A stretch of DNA of 64,000 bases from Breviolum minutum Mf 1.05b.01 (lineage: Eukaryota; Sar; Dinophyceae; Suessiales; Symbiodiniaceae), in the NCBI GenBank assembly GCA_000507305.1, contig DF239288.1, forward strand, positions 1 through 64,000. Direction: 5' to 3'. Each line of letters begins with the position of its first letter. Positions within the stretch are counted from its first letter, which is position 1. Made by a program: the position numbers and the translations under genes. A model generated the notes under the pieces. It saw only the letters and a list, made by a program, of their open reading frames with translations, was not told where the DNA came from and searched no databases. Below, in pieces: positions 55,041-64,000 of this stretch.

Positions 55041-58000
55041 ATGAGTCCGGATGAGTTCAGATGCAAACCCAGATTCCATGAAGCTGGTTGCTCCACTGCC
55101 GCCAGGCATCGACAGCTGAAAGAACGTTTGGATGAGGAATTGCAACAGGAGGCACGTGCTGAGGAGGTCTTGAAGGCCAAAGTACGATCCTGGGAGAGCA
55201 CTGGACAGTTGGAGCACTCCAAACATTTTGGAAAGGGAAAAATGAGATCAAATTTTTATGTAGACGCAACTGTAGACCATTTGATTGGCTCAGCTTTGCA
55301 TTCAAAGCTGTCACATGCAACTGTCAGATATCCAAGGACAAGTCGAGGACAGCATAGAGCATCCAGTCGATTGGCAAAGAGCTCGTGATGCACACATAGA
55401 AGAGGAGAAGCAGCGCAAGCGAGCTTATTTGAGGCGCGACATGATTCTTGTCTTAGCCTATATCACTTGTTGATAGTTTTGATGACATTCTGGTGAATCG
55501 ACGCTGAATGTACATTGCAGGATGTGGTCAATCAAGGACCTGAGACTCAGTTGTGATGTTTGAAGCACTTGCAAATGTTCCGTGTTGGCATCATCGTCGA
55601 ACTGGAAGTCTTTGGCTTTCGGAGTCGGAGCTAACTCGAAAAAGTCAACGAAGTCAGCTTAGGAGCTCAAGAGAGAAGGACAAATCACCTAAATCAACTA
55701 CAGTATAGGTCAACGGAGTCCAGAGTTCTGATTCGCAGTTCGTTTCTGAGAGGACTTTGCCAGCCTGAAAGTATTGGGAAAAGGTTCCTTTGGCGTGGTT
55801 CACTTGGTTCGACGTCAAGGTACTGAAGAAGTCTATGCCCTGAAGCAAATCAGAAAGGATCACTATCGCAATAAGAACAGGATGAAGGCGCAACTGAAGT
55901 GGAAGAAATTGGGTTAGCAGAGTACTTTTTTGGTCAAGACCTCTAAGATGGTTTTATCATCAATGACGTCAATGATATGTATACAAAATAAGTAAGTTTT
56001 ATAGTTACCTCAAACTTCCAAAAATAATCAACATCAGTCAACCAGAGTTTGTTTGCACTGCACATGTCAAGCTACCACAGCCTCAATGCGTGAGGCATAC
56101 AACGAAAGAGATGCAATGGCCAAGGGCTGTGGGCTTTGGTTCACCGATCTTCTTTGCACATTCCAAGATTCTGCAAACCTCTACTTGGTCATGGAGTTCA
56201 TGCAAGGCCTCCTTTTTGATGCGAGCTTTTGTCATTCGTGGCAAGGCGAGCAGTCCCTTGCACCCTGCCTGTTGTAGGTGGGGACTTCTTCGCCTACATG
56301 GAGAAGAAGAATAAACTCTCCATTTACGAAACCAAATTCTACATGGCAGAGTTGATCCAGGCAATAGATGCCATCCACCAATGTGGCTTCATACACCGAC
56401 CCTTGGAAGGAATTCTGAGTGTCTTGTGAAAGCCTTTCGTTTTTGCCTGGTAAGTGCATTTTCAGTCTTGAGACGAGACGGAACCTGATGATGGCATATG
56501 ATGACTAGATCAACGGGTAACCGTGAAAATTATTGTTTCGCGCTTTCAGTGCTTCAGCCGTGTTTCAGGTGACTTGAAGCCTGACAACCTGGTGCTGACC
56601 GCCCAAGGGCACTTGAAGCTTTTGGACTTTGGCCTTTGTACCCCTGTGGATTTTGAGGACGTGAAGCCTGAAATCTGAAACTTGAGATTTTTCAAGCCCG
56701 GTGAAGTCTGGGGGAGTGAAGCTTGAGTGCTTTTCAGCCACTGCAGGAGTATATTCAGCAGATTGATTACGACAGCACCTATCAGGGTGTGCCTTTTCAA
56801 GAAAAGCCAGGCACTGGTCCCGCATCGACAGCCCTACGGAATTTTTCAGGATGGAATTCGCCGTCAAACTCTGCAACAACAAAACCACCACAACATCAAC
56901 ATCAACATGAGATAGAATTGGCAAATTGGAACAAAACCCGAATGCAACTTCCATGACGAAGGTTCTCTTTGCCCGGTTTGCCGGCCATGATTGAAAAGGC
57001 CACAGGGCCACAGGCCTGACCTTGGCCTGACCTCGTCAGGTCGTGATGGGTTGCGCACCGCCTGTGGAACTCCCCAGTACATGGCACCAGAGCCTTGCCT
57101 CGAGATTTTGCTTCGATGAAAGGCTGTTTAAAGGCTATCCAGATCTATATTTTGCGTTCAAAGATGTATAAAAGATGTAGGAAAGCACCGCTTTTGTGTT
57201 TTGATCGTTTGATCCGTTTGATCGATTCCCAAGATCTGATGGTTTGCTTGGCCGTCGACCAAGGAGATGTTTCTTGGGAGGGCCTGTGCTGCATCAGACG
57301 TTTGGGCTCTGGGTGTAATCTCGTTGCTTGGTTTGATTCGGCATGCTCAGGCATTCTCAGTATTTTCTGGGAGGCTTGGGTGTTTTCGCAGAAAAACATT
57401 GTGCAGCACGAGTTCCAAGTGCTCCGGTGAGGTATGAATGTCTTTCTGGCAGCTTGCCCTTTTTCTCACAGTCTCAAGATCGGCGCCGTGCATTTCAGGA
57501 TTGCTGCTTTCAGGTTGAAACTTGTTTTTCAGGAGCTCATGCAGTGGAAAGCGTTTTCTAGATCGTTTTCTGATGCTTTCCAGGAGCTCAAGACGCAGAT
57601 AGTCAATGCACCTCAGCTGCGTGAGAGCTAGAATCTGACTAATCTTGGGCAGAAGATAGCCTGCCATTCTGACCAATCTTGTAATGAATGACTGGGAATG
57701 ATATGGGCAACCAGTGAAAAGCTTCGCTTTCATTTTGTTGGATCATGCGTAACTGACTGCATATAGCTCACCTTGCTCTGGAAAACGGTACCAAATCCCA
57801 AAAAAACGATGCCCCCTGCTTTGAAAAAAGCCGTTGCCAATTGATTTTCGTGATTTTCTTGTTGTAATGATTTAATTTTTAAATGGCAATTCGCGATTTT
57901 TGATGCCAGGGAACGAATTTACCACATCGTCTGACGCGGATGCAGAAAAAGCAGCGAGAGCTCGGCGCTGAGCCCAAGGAATGCGTGGCTGCATCTCAGT

Positions 58001-58860
58001 TCATCTCCAAGGTGCAGTCGACTGCTCCTTTTCCCGCGAGAATTCATGAGATTCAGAAATGATTGGTATCAATTCGTATCAAAGCTAGGCTATTTGTATA
58101 TGGTTACGTATATCATACATTGGTTAGATATGGTTATATTTTTGATTCTATACAGCCATCAGGGGATGGCCCAGAAAATGCTACACTGTGAGTTCCAACG
58201 CTTTCCACCTTTCGTCAGAGGTGCTGTGTCCAACAGAGCGACGAATCTCTCTCTTTGAGTGCCGCTTGGAGAATTTCTTCGAGGGCATCAACTTCAGTGA
58301 GCTTCAGGCGAGAGGATGAAATGACCAAACGACCACATGATATGATGAAATGGATGGCATGGAATGACCACACTAAAAAGAATGACCTCATTGAATGACC
58401 GCATGATTTGGAATCCTTCCAAGAAGTTTCATGAGTTTATTGTCTGATTGCTTAGTTCACCTTTGGGTCCGGTGTCCTGCACAGGCCATGGCACCTCCAT
58501 TCCAACCCAATTGCAAAAATGCAGCAGATGCATCTCACTTCGACAATTTTCCTCCAGAGCCACTCCCAGACCCGGAGGAGCTCTCCTCACTTTTGGAAGC
58601 GAACAATTGCGAGAAGTCTTGAAGATGCATAGCAATATAGCATAGCCACAAGCTTACACCAGTATAACAGCATGTGTTTGTTTGCACTTGGCATGCAGGA
58701 TATTACCTGCATGGATCCTGAGCTGGACTGGCCTCTGTATGAGCAAGATGTTGAGGCGGCACGAGCCCGTCAGTCCCTCAGATAGCTCCCTTAAAAAGAA
58801 TCCAGGCAAATGTGTCGCCGGCATTCGTGGCTTTGCTTTCCAAAATCTACTGGCTTTAAG
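55041..58860 (+). CDS. AGC-family (NDR/LATS-like) protein kinase
   Basis: ATG at 55041 opens [16 protein letters not shown] and a helical region ([20 protein letters not shown]). 55328-55440 continues ([20 protein letters not shown]). Kinase domain: 55764-55890 ([17 protein letters not shown] glycine loop, EEVYALKQI with the ATP-site Lys). 56081-56206 ([10 protein letters not shown] helix [16 protein letters not shown] hinge). 56278-56397 ([37 protein letters not shown]). 56569-56660 ([18 protein letters not shown]; catalytic Asp and DFG). 57040-57093 ([11 protein letters not shown]). 57587-57632 ([12 protein letters not shown]). 58221-58310 ([10 protein letters not shown]). 58485-58610 ([20 protein letters not shown], the AGC tail). 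58699-58783 ([16 protein letters not shown]). About 58815-58860 (RGFAFQNLL, like the hydrophobic motif). The HRD motif needs a GA donor at 56398 joined to 56569. The segment between APE and the final helices is only partly found, so a damaged copy is possible. Confidence 0.85.
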
Positions 58861-59149
58861 GTTTGCATGGGCGCGCAGGCTACTGAGCTTTGTGCGACAA
58901 ACACCCTTTCAACATTTGCATGGCAAGATCTTCCAGAAGTGGCTGGGGTCCTGTAATTGATTCTCAACTTGCTCGTATAAATTGCTGTGCCTGCAAATGT
59001 GAAAGCGAAATTTCCATAGCCTTTGCATGCCTTTGCTATGTGTACAGTCTGTTTGTCCTGGCCTTTGTGGAATTCGATGGGAGTTTCAGCAGGCCTTTGT
59101 GGGACCGATTCGTTTTTTTTCCTCGTCCAGCTTCGACGAAGGTCTTGAC

Positions 59150-59910
59150 AAAACCTGGACGGAGCACTGAACAACTTTGAACTCAGAGGTGTTTCCCAGG
59201 TGTTTCCAGCAAAGAAAGATACATCGGTTTCGATAGATTTCGTAGGAGAAATTCCGCAAAGCGGTCGCAAGGTCTCTGACTGTAGGATTGCTGGAATCCG
59301 GGGAGATAATTTCAGCTCGGTGAGAGGGCAACCCCAGTTGAGGGCAACATCAAGTCAACTGAGTCAACTGAGTCAACTGAGTCAACTATGGAAATGATCT
59401 AGCTCTTTTTTGCAGCTAGCCGCCTGAGCAGGGTCATTTTCAGGACTTGTTTTGGCAGGTGGATCGAAAACTGGCAAGAAACACCGCTATTGAATGGAAT
59501 GATTGAAGTGAAGGAAGGAGCAAATCCACCTGGCACGAATTTGGAGCATGACCTCAGGTCTTTGCTTTCGAGGTTTAAATATGTGCATGGCTTGGGTGAA
59601 AGCTGGGTCGCAATGTTTCAAATCTGCGCGTGTTGAAGACTTGCTGTGAAAACAGATCCTAGGGCTCGACGCCTTGACAAACTTGAGCAAACTGCTTCAG
59701 CTTCATGGGCTTAGTCACTTAGTCAGAGATAGCGCAGTTGAGGTTTTCCAAAAACTGAAGGCGAATGCACTTGGCACTTTGGCTGCCCAGGCCCCCACCT
59801 GGACCGTTGAACCCAACCATGGCTGGCCAGGGGCTTCAGCATGCTGAATCGACAATTGAAAGAGATCAGACATCAGCAACTTGAGATTGAGAGCTATGTC
59901 AAAGATGGTG
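59150..59910 (+). CDS. Candidate exons, unknown protein
   Basis: 59205-59340 (KKDTSVSIDFVGEIPQSGRK, DCRIAGIRGDNFSSV), 59732-59845 (FQKLKANALGTLAAQAP, TWTVEPNHGWPGASA) and 59839-59910 (MLNRQLKEIRHQQLEIESYV). The last two lie close together in different frames, so only one may be used or a short intron separates them. They could begin the gene whose later exons lie at 61798-62482, with the RING gene between. Confidence 0.4.
59350..59392 (+). repeat. Short tandem repeat CAACTGAGT x4
   Basis: Nine-bp unit repeated about four times. Confidence 0.9.
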
Positions 59911-60462
59911 AGAGTAAGTGAAAATGACTGCAGTGATTTGTGTTTGTCCTGACACAGCAGCAGACGGCCTAGCCGCCTAGCCGTTTGGGTTTCAAGATGT
60001 TTCAAGTCCCCCCAACAACTTTCGATGTTTGGGGCTCTGTGAGGATCACCTACTCATGTCGGGATGCCGATGTGTCAGGCTGAATGGGATCATGTGGCGT
60101 CCTATGGGAGTTTGATTGACGGGAAAAAAGTAGATCTTGGTAAGCTGCAGTAAGATGGAAGAATCGACCGGTCGACGAGGCAGAAAGGAATGGAAGGGGA
60201 ACTTTGCTCGCCATTTCTGCCTCTTGTTTAGCCAGGATCCGTGGGTGGACCCCATGTGGCAGTCCAGGCTGGGCTGAGAGTTCGTGATGCGGTTTGAGGA
60301 GGCAGTGAAGGATAGGGTGTCCCGTCACTACAGCATGTTCTTCCTGGGATGGTCAGCGACCCTAGAGCAGATCCAGTCATGTAAGACATGCAAAGAAATT
60401 GTGTTCTGTCATTTGGAGTCAGTAAAAGCTTTGGTATCTCATTGGTCTTGAATGCTGCCATG

Positions 60463-60482
60463 TGCTGCCAAATGGCTCAAAA
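60463..60482 (+). promoter_or_regulatory. Relict spliced-leader sequence 4
   Basis: GCCAAATGGCTCAAA matches the second half of the dinoflagellate spliced leader (GCCATTTTGGCTCAAG) at about 12 of 16 positions with one gap. It lies about 40 nt before the ATG at 60520. The first half is not recognisable. Confidence 0.55.
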
Positions 60483-60519
60483 AGGTTTTGCATAGAGCAA
60501 AGCCCGGTAAGAACCAAAT

Positions 60520-61176
60520 ATGATGGGCAGGATAGGCTTCACACCCTTTGGATGCTTATTTCAACGCGGCGAGAAAAACAAACACCAGTCAGATTCACTT
60601 TTCAAGGTGGTGCTCCAATGTGAAGTTGGGGAGCAATTTGGAATGGTCCTTGGTGGAAATGCAGATATGGATGGTCTTGTCATTGTTGACATTGCCGATG
60701 CCTCTGCTGCTTCACGATGGAATGCATCACGTCCAATGGATTTTCTCGAAATCGGCCAAGCCGTGGCAGCAGTCAATGGCAAATCTGATTGGCAGGGCAT
60801 GCTTGAAGAGTTCCGGCGAATGAACACAGTGGAACTTGTCATCAACCGGAAGAGAAACAGCATTCAGACTGCAATTTTCCAGGCATCCTTGAAGCTACAC
60901 CGAAGATCTCTGGCATTGAATCCACTCCTGGAGGAAGTGGAACCATTACAGCTTGTGGAATCTTGTTCCATTTGTCATGATGACATGGATGGGCAGCACC
61001 AAGAAGTCCGTCTACCATGTGGCCATCGTTTTCATCAGAAGTGTGTGAAGCGGTGGTTCCTGACTGGATCTCGAAGCCTCCGCTGTCCATTGTGCAACTA
61101 TGAGTTAGAGGCAGATGTGCCTCAGGAAGACATCGGATCTGGAGCTGATTCCAATACCACTCGGATCTGGCACTGA
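60520..61176 (+). CDS. RING-H2 finger protein with PDZ-like domain, intronless
   Basis: A 218-residue unbroken frame from the tandem ATG ATG at 60520. Residues about 27-110 resemble a PDZ fold: VVLQCEVGEQFGMVLGGNAD with a GMVL carboxylate-loop equivalent, GLVIVDIADASAAS and FLEIGQAVAAVNGKS. Residues 149-192 form a RING-H2 finger: C149, C152, C167, H169, H172, C175, C189, C192 (C-x2-C-x14-C-x-H-x2-H-x2-C-x13-C-x2-C; strings SCSICHDDM, LPCGHRFHQKC, CPLCNYE). RING-H2 proteins usually act as E3 ubiquitin ligases, with the RING binding the E2. The PDZ-like part could select substrates. All eight zinc ligands are present, so it should fold. The lack of introns and the leader relict suggest a retroposed but intact gene. 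Confidence 0.9.
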   Translation: MMGRIGFTPFGCLFQRGEKNKHQSDSLFKVVLQCEVGEQFGMVLGGNADMDGLVIVDIADASAASRWNASRPMDFLEIGQAVAAVNGKSDWQGMLEEFRRMNTVELVINRKRNSIQTAIFQASLKLHRRSLALNPLLEEVEPLQLVESCSICHDDMDGQHQEVRLPCGHRFHQKCVKRWFLTGSRSLRCPLCNYELEADVPQEDIGSGADSNTTRIWH

Positions 61177-61179
61177 AGC

Positions 61180-61790
61180 CATAGCGGTGAATGCTCTTGA
61201 TTTTTTATTTATCATGAGCCGTTGCTCCGGTGACAAGTGCCGGTAATGCCTACTTTCTTCGGTCGGTCAAACATCCTGCTCAGCATAGTCCCAACACTTA
61301 GTTCGTTCGACCCAAAGGGTCCCGTAGGGGTGCACACTCGCAAATCATCGTGTTTCCTGAAAAGGTGCGAGCAGGTGACATGACATGTCATGGGTATACT
61401 GTATACTGGCAGTCATCTTTTTATTCGAATCCCCAAACAAGGCCAGCAGCATTAGCATTCTTTGACCGCTTTGGATATGTTTGTGTCACTTGGATCACTT
61501 GCACATTCCTGACTTTGAAAATCGGACAGGTCTTTGAATCAAGGCTTTTTCCAGGCTTGGTGCTGATGTGCTGGTTCATAGCAGCTTTTATCCTGTTTCC
61601 ATGTGGGATTTTGGATCGTTTTTGGTAGGGAGTGTAGTTGCTGCTTGTCATTCTGAGTTGGGCCCCCAGCAATGCAACCAGGTGGATCTCCCCAGAACGG
61701 ATGGCATTTTCCACCAGGTGCCATTGATTCAGCATTGATTCATTGAGATGAAGAGACGAAGATAATTGATTAAACATGATTAAGCAGCTT
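61180..61790. other. No confident gene
   Basis: A plus frame at 61370-61625 is hydrophobic (YVCVTWITCTFLTLKIGQ, LVLMCWFIAAFILFPCG), and a minus frame at 61840-61421 overlaps it. Neither is recognised. The stretch probably holds the 3' UTR of the RING gene and an intron. Confidence 0.3.
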
Positions 61791-61797
61791 GCTTCAA

Positions 61798-62482
61798 CAG
61801 CTTGACATGGAACATGGATTCGAGGCCTTTTCGCCACCACTTCAACAGGTCGTGAACTTGACTCGAGAAGTTTTTGAAGGGTGTGCAGTCGTGGTCATCT
61901 CTTGTCATATGTCGAAGTTGAAGGTGAATCCGGCCCTGACTCAGACACATGCTGGAGTGCTGCAGGCGTTTTCTGACGTTGCCCACATGTGACATATTAC
62001 ACACATTGAGATGTATATATATATATATATATTATAAATATAAGTATCCATATATAGACAGCATGTTGTTCCGGCATGACATGGGCCATGTGGCCGAGTC
62101 ACAGGCTGAGCTGGCTGGTCCAGTGCAGGCCACGTTGTGCCACAACAAAACCTCGTTCTCATGTACTGCAGTTGCATGTATTTGCCATCAGCTAACCTGA
62201 TGTTACCTGGACTCGAACTAGCCAGGTTGAAAGTCCTGCCCCTGAGACGAAGCCGCAAGCCAATGAGGCCAAGGATCAACGTGTGTGCAGTTGTTATTGC
62301 GTTTTTTTATATGCAGTGGCCTGGAGCGGCAATATGCCTATCATACAGTAAACAGACAGATAATAACAGATAAACATGTTGTTTTCATCGTGTAGGCGGT
62401 GGGTGAGGATGGCTGGGACCGCATTGCGGAAGCCATCGTCTCGCCGGCTCTGAACTCCCTGAGAGCAGAGCTGAACCGCTGA
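61798..62482 (+). CDS. Last exons of a gene, unknown protein
   Basis: 61798-61988 (after an acag acceptor: LDMEHGFEAFSPPLQQVVNL, TREVFEGCAVVVISCHMSKL, LTQTHAGVLQAFSDVAH), 62228-62283 (VESPAPETKPQANEAKDQRV) and 62396-62482 (AVGEDGWDRIAEAIVSPALN, SLRAELNR then TGA). Acceptors are clean AG in all three. The protein is soluble, with amphipathic helices at the C-terminus. No domain recognised. The 5' exons may lie at 59.7-59.9 kb, which would place the RING gene inside an intron. Confidence 0.5.
62008..62040 (+). repeat. AT dinucleotide microsatellite
   Basis: (AT)n with a few interruptions, in an intron. Confidence 0.9.
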
Positions 62483-62673
62483 CCGGAAACACAACTTGGA
62501 GTCCGAGAAGCGAGGGAATTCGAGGTGCAAAACAAAGTCTCCCAAAGCATCGCAACCAGATGGCTTTAGAGTTGGCCTCGCAAAGCTTGCAGTTTCATGG
62601 TTTCATGGTCTGAGACTCTGGCGATATGTCTTTATCTCATACCATCATATGGAATATGTCAGTGGTGAATTTT

Positions 62674-62694
62674 GCATAGCTTCTTGGGCTCGAG
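62674..62694 (+). promoter_or_regulatory. Relict spliced-leader sequence 5
   Basis: GCATAGCTTCTTGGGCTCGAG aligns without gaps to the last 21 nt of the dinoflagellate spliced leader with 14 matches, including TAGC and GGCTC. It ends 25 nt before the ATG at 62720 and starts about 190 bp after the previous gene's stop. Confidence 0.6.
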
Positions 62695-62719
62695 CAGTCC
62701 CCAGCTTGAGCTAAACAAA

Positions 62720-62946
62720 ATGGCCCCGCAAGTGTCTCAGATCTGTCAGACATCAGTTCAATTCACTGAGTTTATAGCGACACATATTAAATCATATACT
62801 AATGAATCTCATCGCAATGATAGATTAGTGCTGCTAATCATATGATACTCATTTTGGAATAATGACACTGATATAAATATCATCATGCAATGATAAGTAT
62901 ACTACATAGTTGCATGTTTGGATAGATAAGAACCTTTATTGGGAAG

Positions 62947-62989
<43 letters not shown>

Positions 62990-63766
62990 GATAGTCCCGC
63001 ATTGTGTGACTGCATAGGATTGAAAGCTGAGGCCGGACACCCCAGATGAATTGCTGCGGCGGGGAGTGCCAGCACCTTAGGGAGATGTGTTTTTGAGATC
63101 TTTTGAGCGGGTTTTGCTAAACTTATGTGGTATGAGAATCCTACGATTCCTATGAGATTTTGGATGGGTTTGGTATTTAAGGTTGGTACGGCTCCGGGGT
63201 CTCAAAGCAACACAGCTGAATGGCCAGTTGATGCCCCAGTACCCATAGCAGCCTTAGCCTTTTCACCTCACCTTGATTCGAGATGGAAACGCTTGGCAGT
63301 TGAAGTGGCAGGTTGGGTCGCTGCGACCGGTTAGAAGACAGTGGGTCGGGATGCCTCGGCAGGAAGAAACGCAAAGTGACACGAAACGGGGCGAGACTTG
63401 CAAATTTTTGAGATTCTGAGGAGATGGTCTGTTATTCTTGGAGATGGATCCAGAAAGGCCACAGATTGACAGCTTGACAGGTGGACTCTCCGATGTTTCC
63501 AAGTCACGTCGTTTTTCGTTTCTGTGAAGGCTTTGAAAGCAGAAAATCTCTTCTCCTTTGATGAGTACATCAAGGCTGGAAGCAAGCAATGAACAAAAAC
63601 AAAACTTCCCCTTTGTTCTCACACAATTCATAACTTTTTCTGAGAAAATCAGGTGGCCCACGAAGGCAGAGTTCCTACCGATGTAGGACTGTCAGCGGAC
63701 ATAGAACAAATTGAGATGAGAAGCAAAGGCAGCAAAGGAAAAACGAAAAACATGCGCGAGAAATAG
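62720..63766 (+). CDS. Gene with three candidate exons, possibly WD-like
   Basis: ATG at 62720 opens MAPQVSQICQTSVQFTEFIA, THIKSYTNESH. A later exon at about 63200-63334 reads SQSNTAEWPVDAPVPIAALA, FSPHLDSRWKRLAVEVAGWV. The PIAALAFSPH part resembles a WD40 blade edge (I..LAFSP), but one blade is not proof. A last exon starts at 63653 behind a tcag acceptor and reads VAHEGRVPTDVGLSADIEQI, EMRSKGSKGKTKNMREK to TAG 63764-63766. The basic tail is open only in this frame. Three exons on one strand with a leader relict in front make a gene likely. Function unknown. Confidence 0.45.
62947..62989 (+). repeat. ACT trinucleotide microsatellite
   Basis: About 14 perfect ACT units, in the presumed intron of the gene starting at 62720. 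Confidence 0.97.
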
Positions 63767-63769
63767 TGA

Positions 63770-64000
63770 GAAGACTTGGAAAACACACATACGCTGGCGT
63801 TGGCATGCGTTGGCAACCTGGCCCAGGCTTACGACATTTTACAGATTAAAAGCATCTTATAGCCCTAGACAAACGAGGCGGTGATTCAAGCTGGTTAAAA
63901 AAGTCAAAGCAATTTCTTCAACGACTTGATTGTCTTGATTTTCAAGAATCCAAGATGAGTGAAGGATGGGTTCTCAAGTGCTGTTCTGTTTGTCTGAATT
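63770..64000. other. No gene seen
   Basis: Right-edge sequence after a stop codon. Nothing recognisable. Confidence 0.4.

Noticed and set aside
62195-62285. tRNA-like B box (GTTCGAGTCC on the minus strand) with an A-box-like string
   Set aside because: T-arm and acceptor stems do not pair, and the plus strand is a well-formed exon (VESPAPETKPQANEAKDQRV).
1-64000. CRISPR array, prophage, toxin-antitoxin or bacterial defence island
   Set aside because: No regularly spaced repeats, no prokaryotic operon structure; exon-intron organisation throughout.

Overview
The window looks like nuclear DNA of a dinoflagellate, most likely Symbiodiniaceae-type. The evidence is internal. Coding sequence comes as very short exons (about 40-250 bp) behind AG|G acceptors, and some introns use GC or GA donors. 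Five predicted gene starts carry a decayed copy of the dinoflagellate spliced leader just upstream of the ATG. Broken LINE, Copia and other reverse-transcriptase fragments are abundant, as are long trinucleotide microsatellites. PPR, TPR, ankyrin and RING families also appear. Nothing suggests a prokaryote: there are no operons, Shine-Dalgarno sites, CRISPR arrays or prophage.

Layout. 1-10.5 kb is a transposon graveyard: a Copia-like pol sequence on the minus strand cut by LINE fragments (one with an 18-bp target-site duplication), an inverted pair of LINE RT tails, two LINE endonuclease fragments, two copies of a GC-rich reverse-transcriptase-tail family, and a short element found three times. 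From about 11 kb to the right edge, every coding segment I can support lies on the plus strand, in a chain of closely spaced intron-rich genes: unknown exons (11.2 kb); a Pro/Met-rich and Lys/Glu-rich gene (12-17.3 kb); a TPR co-chaperone-like gene (17.7-19 kb); an unknown six-exon gene (21-22.3 kb); an intronless gene with a signal-peptide-like N-terminus (23.15 kb); a PPR gene (26.5-29.2 kb); many unassigned exons (29-33 kb); an ankyrin ORF (34.2 kb); an alpha/beta-hydrolase gene (36-38.1 kb); a small gene start (38.3 kb); a poorly resolved stretch (39-49 kb); an EF-hand/membrane gene ending at 52.25 kb; unassigned exons (52.4-54.6 kb); an AGC/NDR-type protein kinase gene (55-58.9 kb); an intronless RING-H2 gene with a PDZ-like region (60.5 kb); and exons of two more genes to the edge.

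The genes share no obvious pathway. Their common feature is organisation: one strand, short intergenic gaps, trans-splicing and reuse of processed mRNA copies. I do not see a new defence or metabolic system. The most informative signals are the repeated spliced-leader relicts, the GA-donor splice that would complete the kinase HRD motif, and the nested transposons. Exon ends are approximate throughout because they were read by eye.
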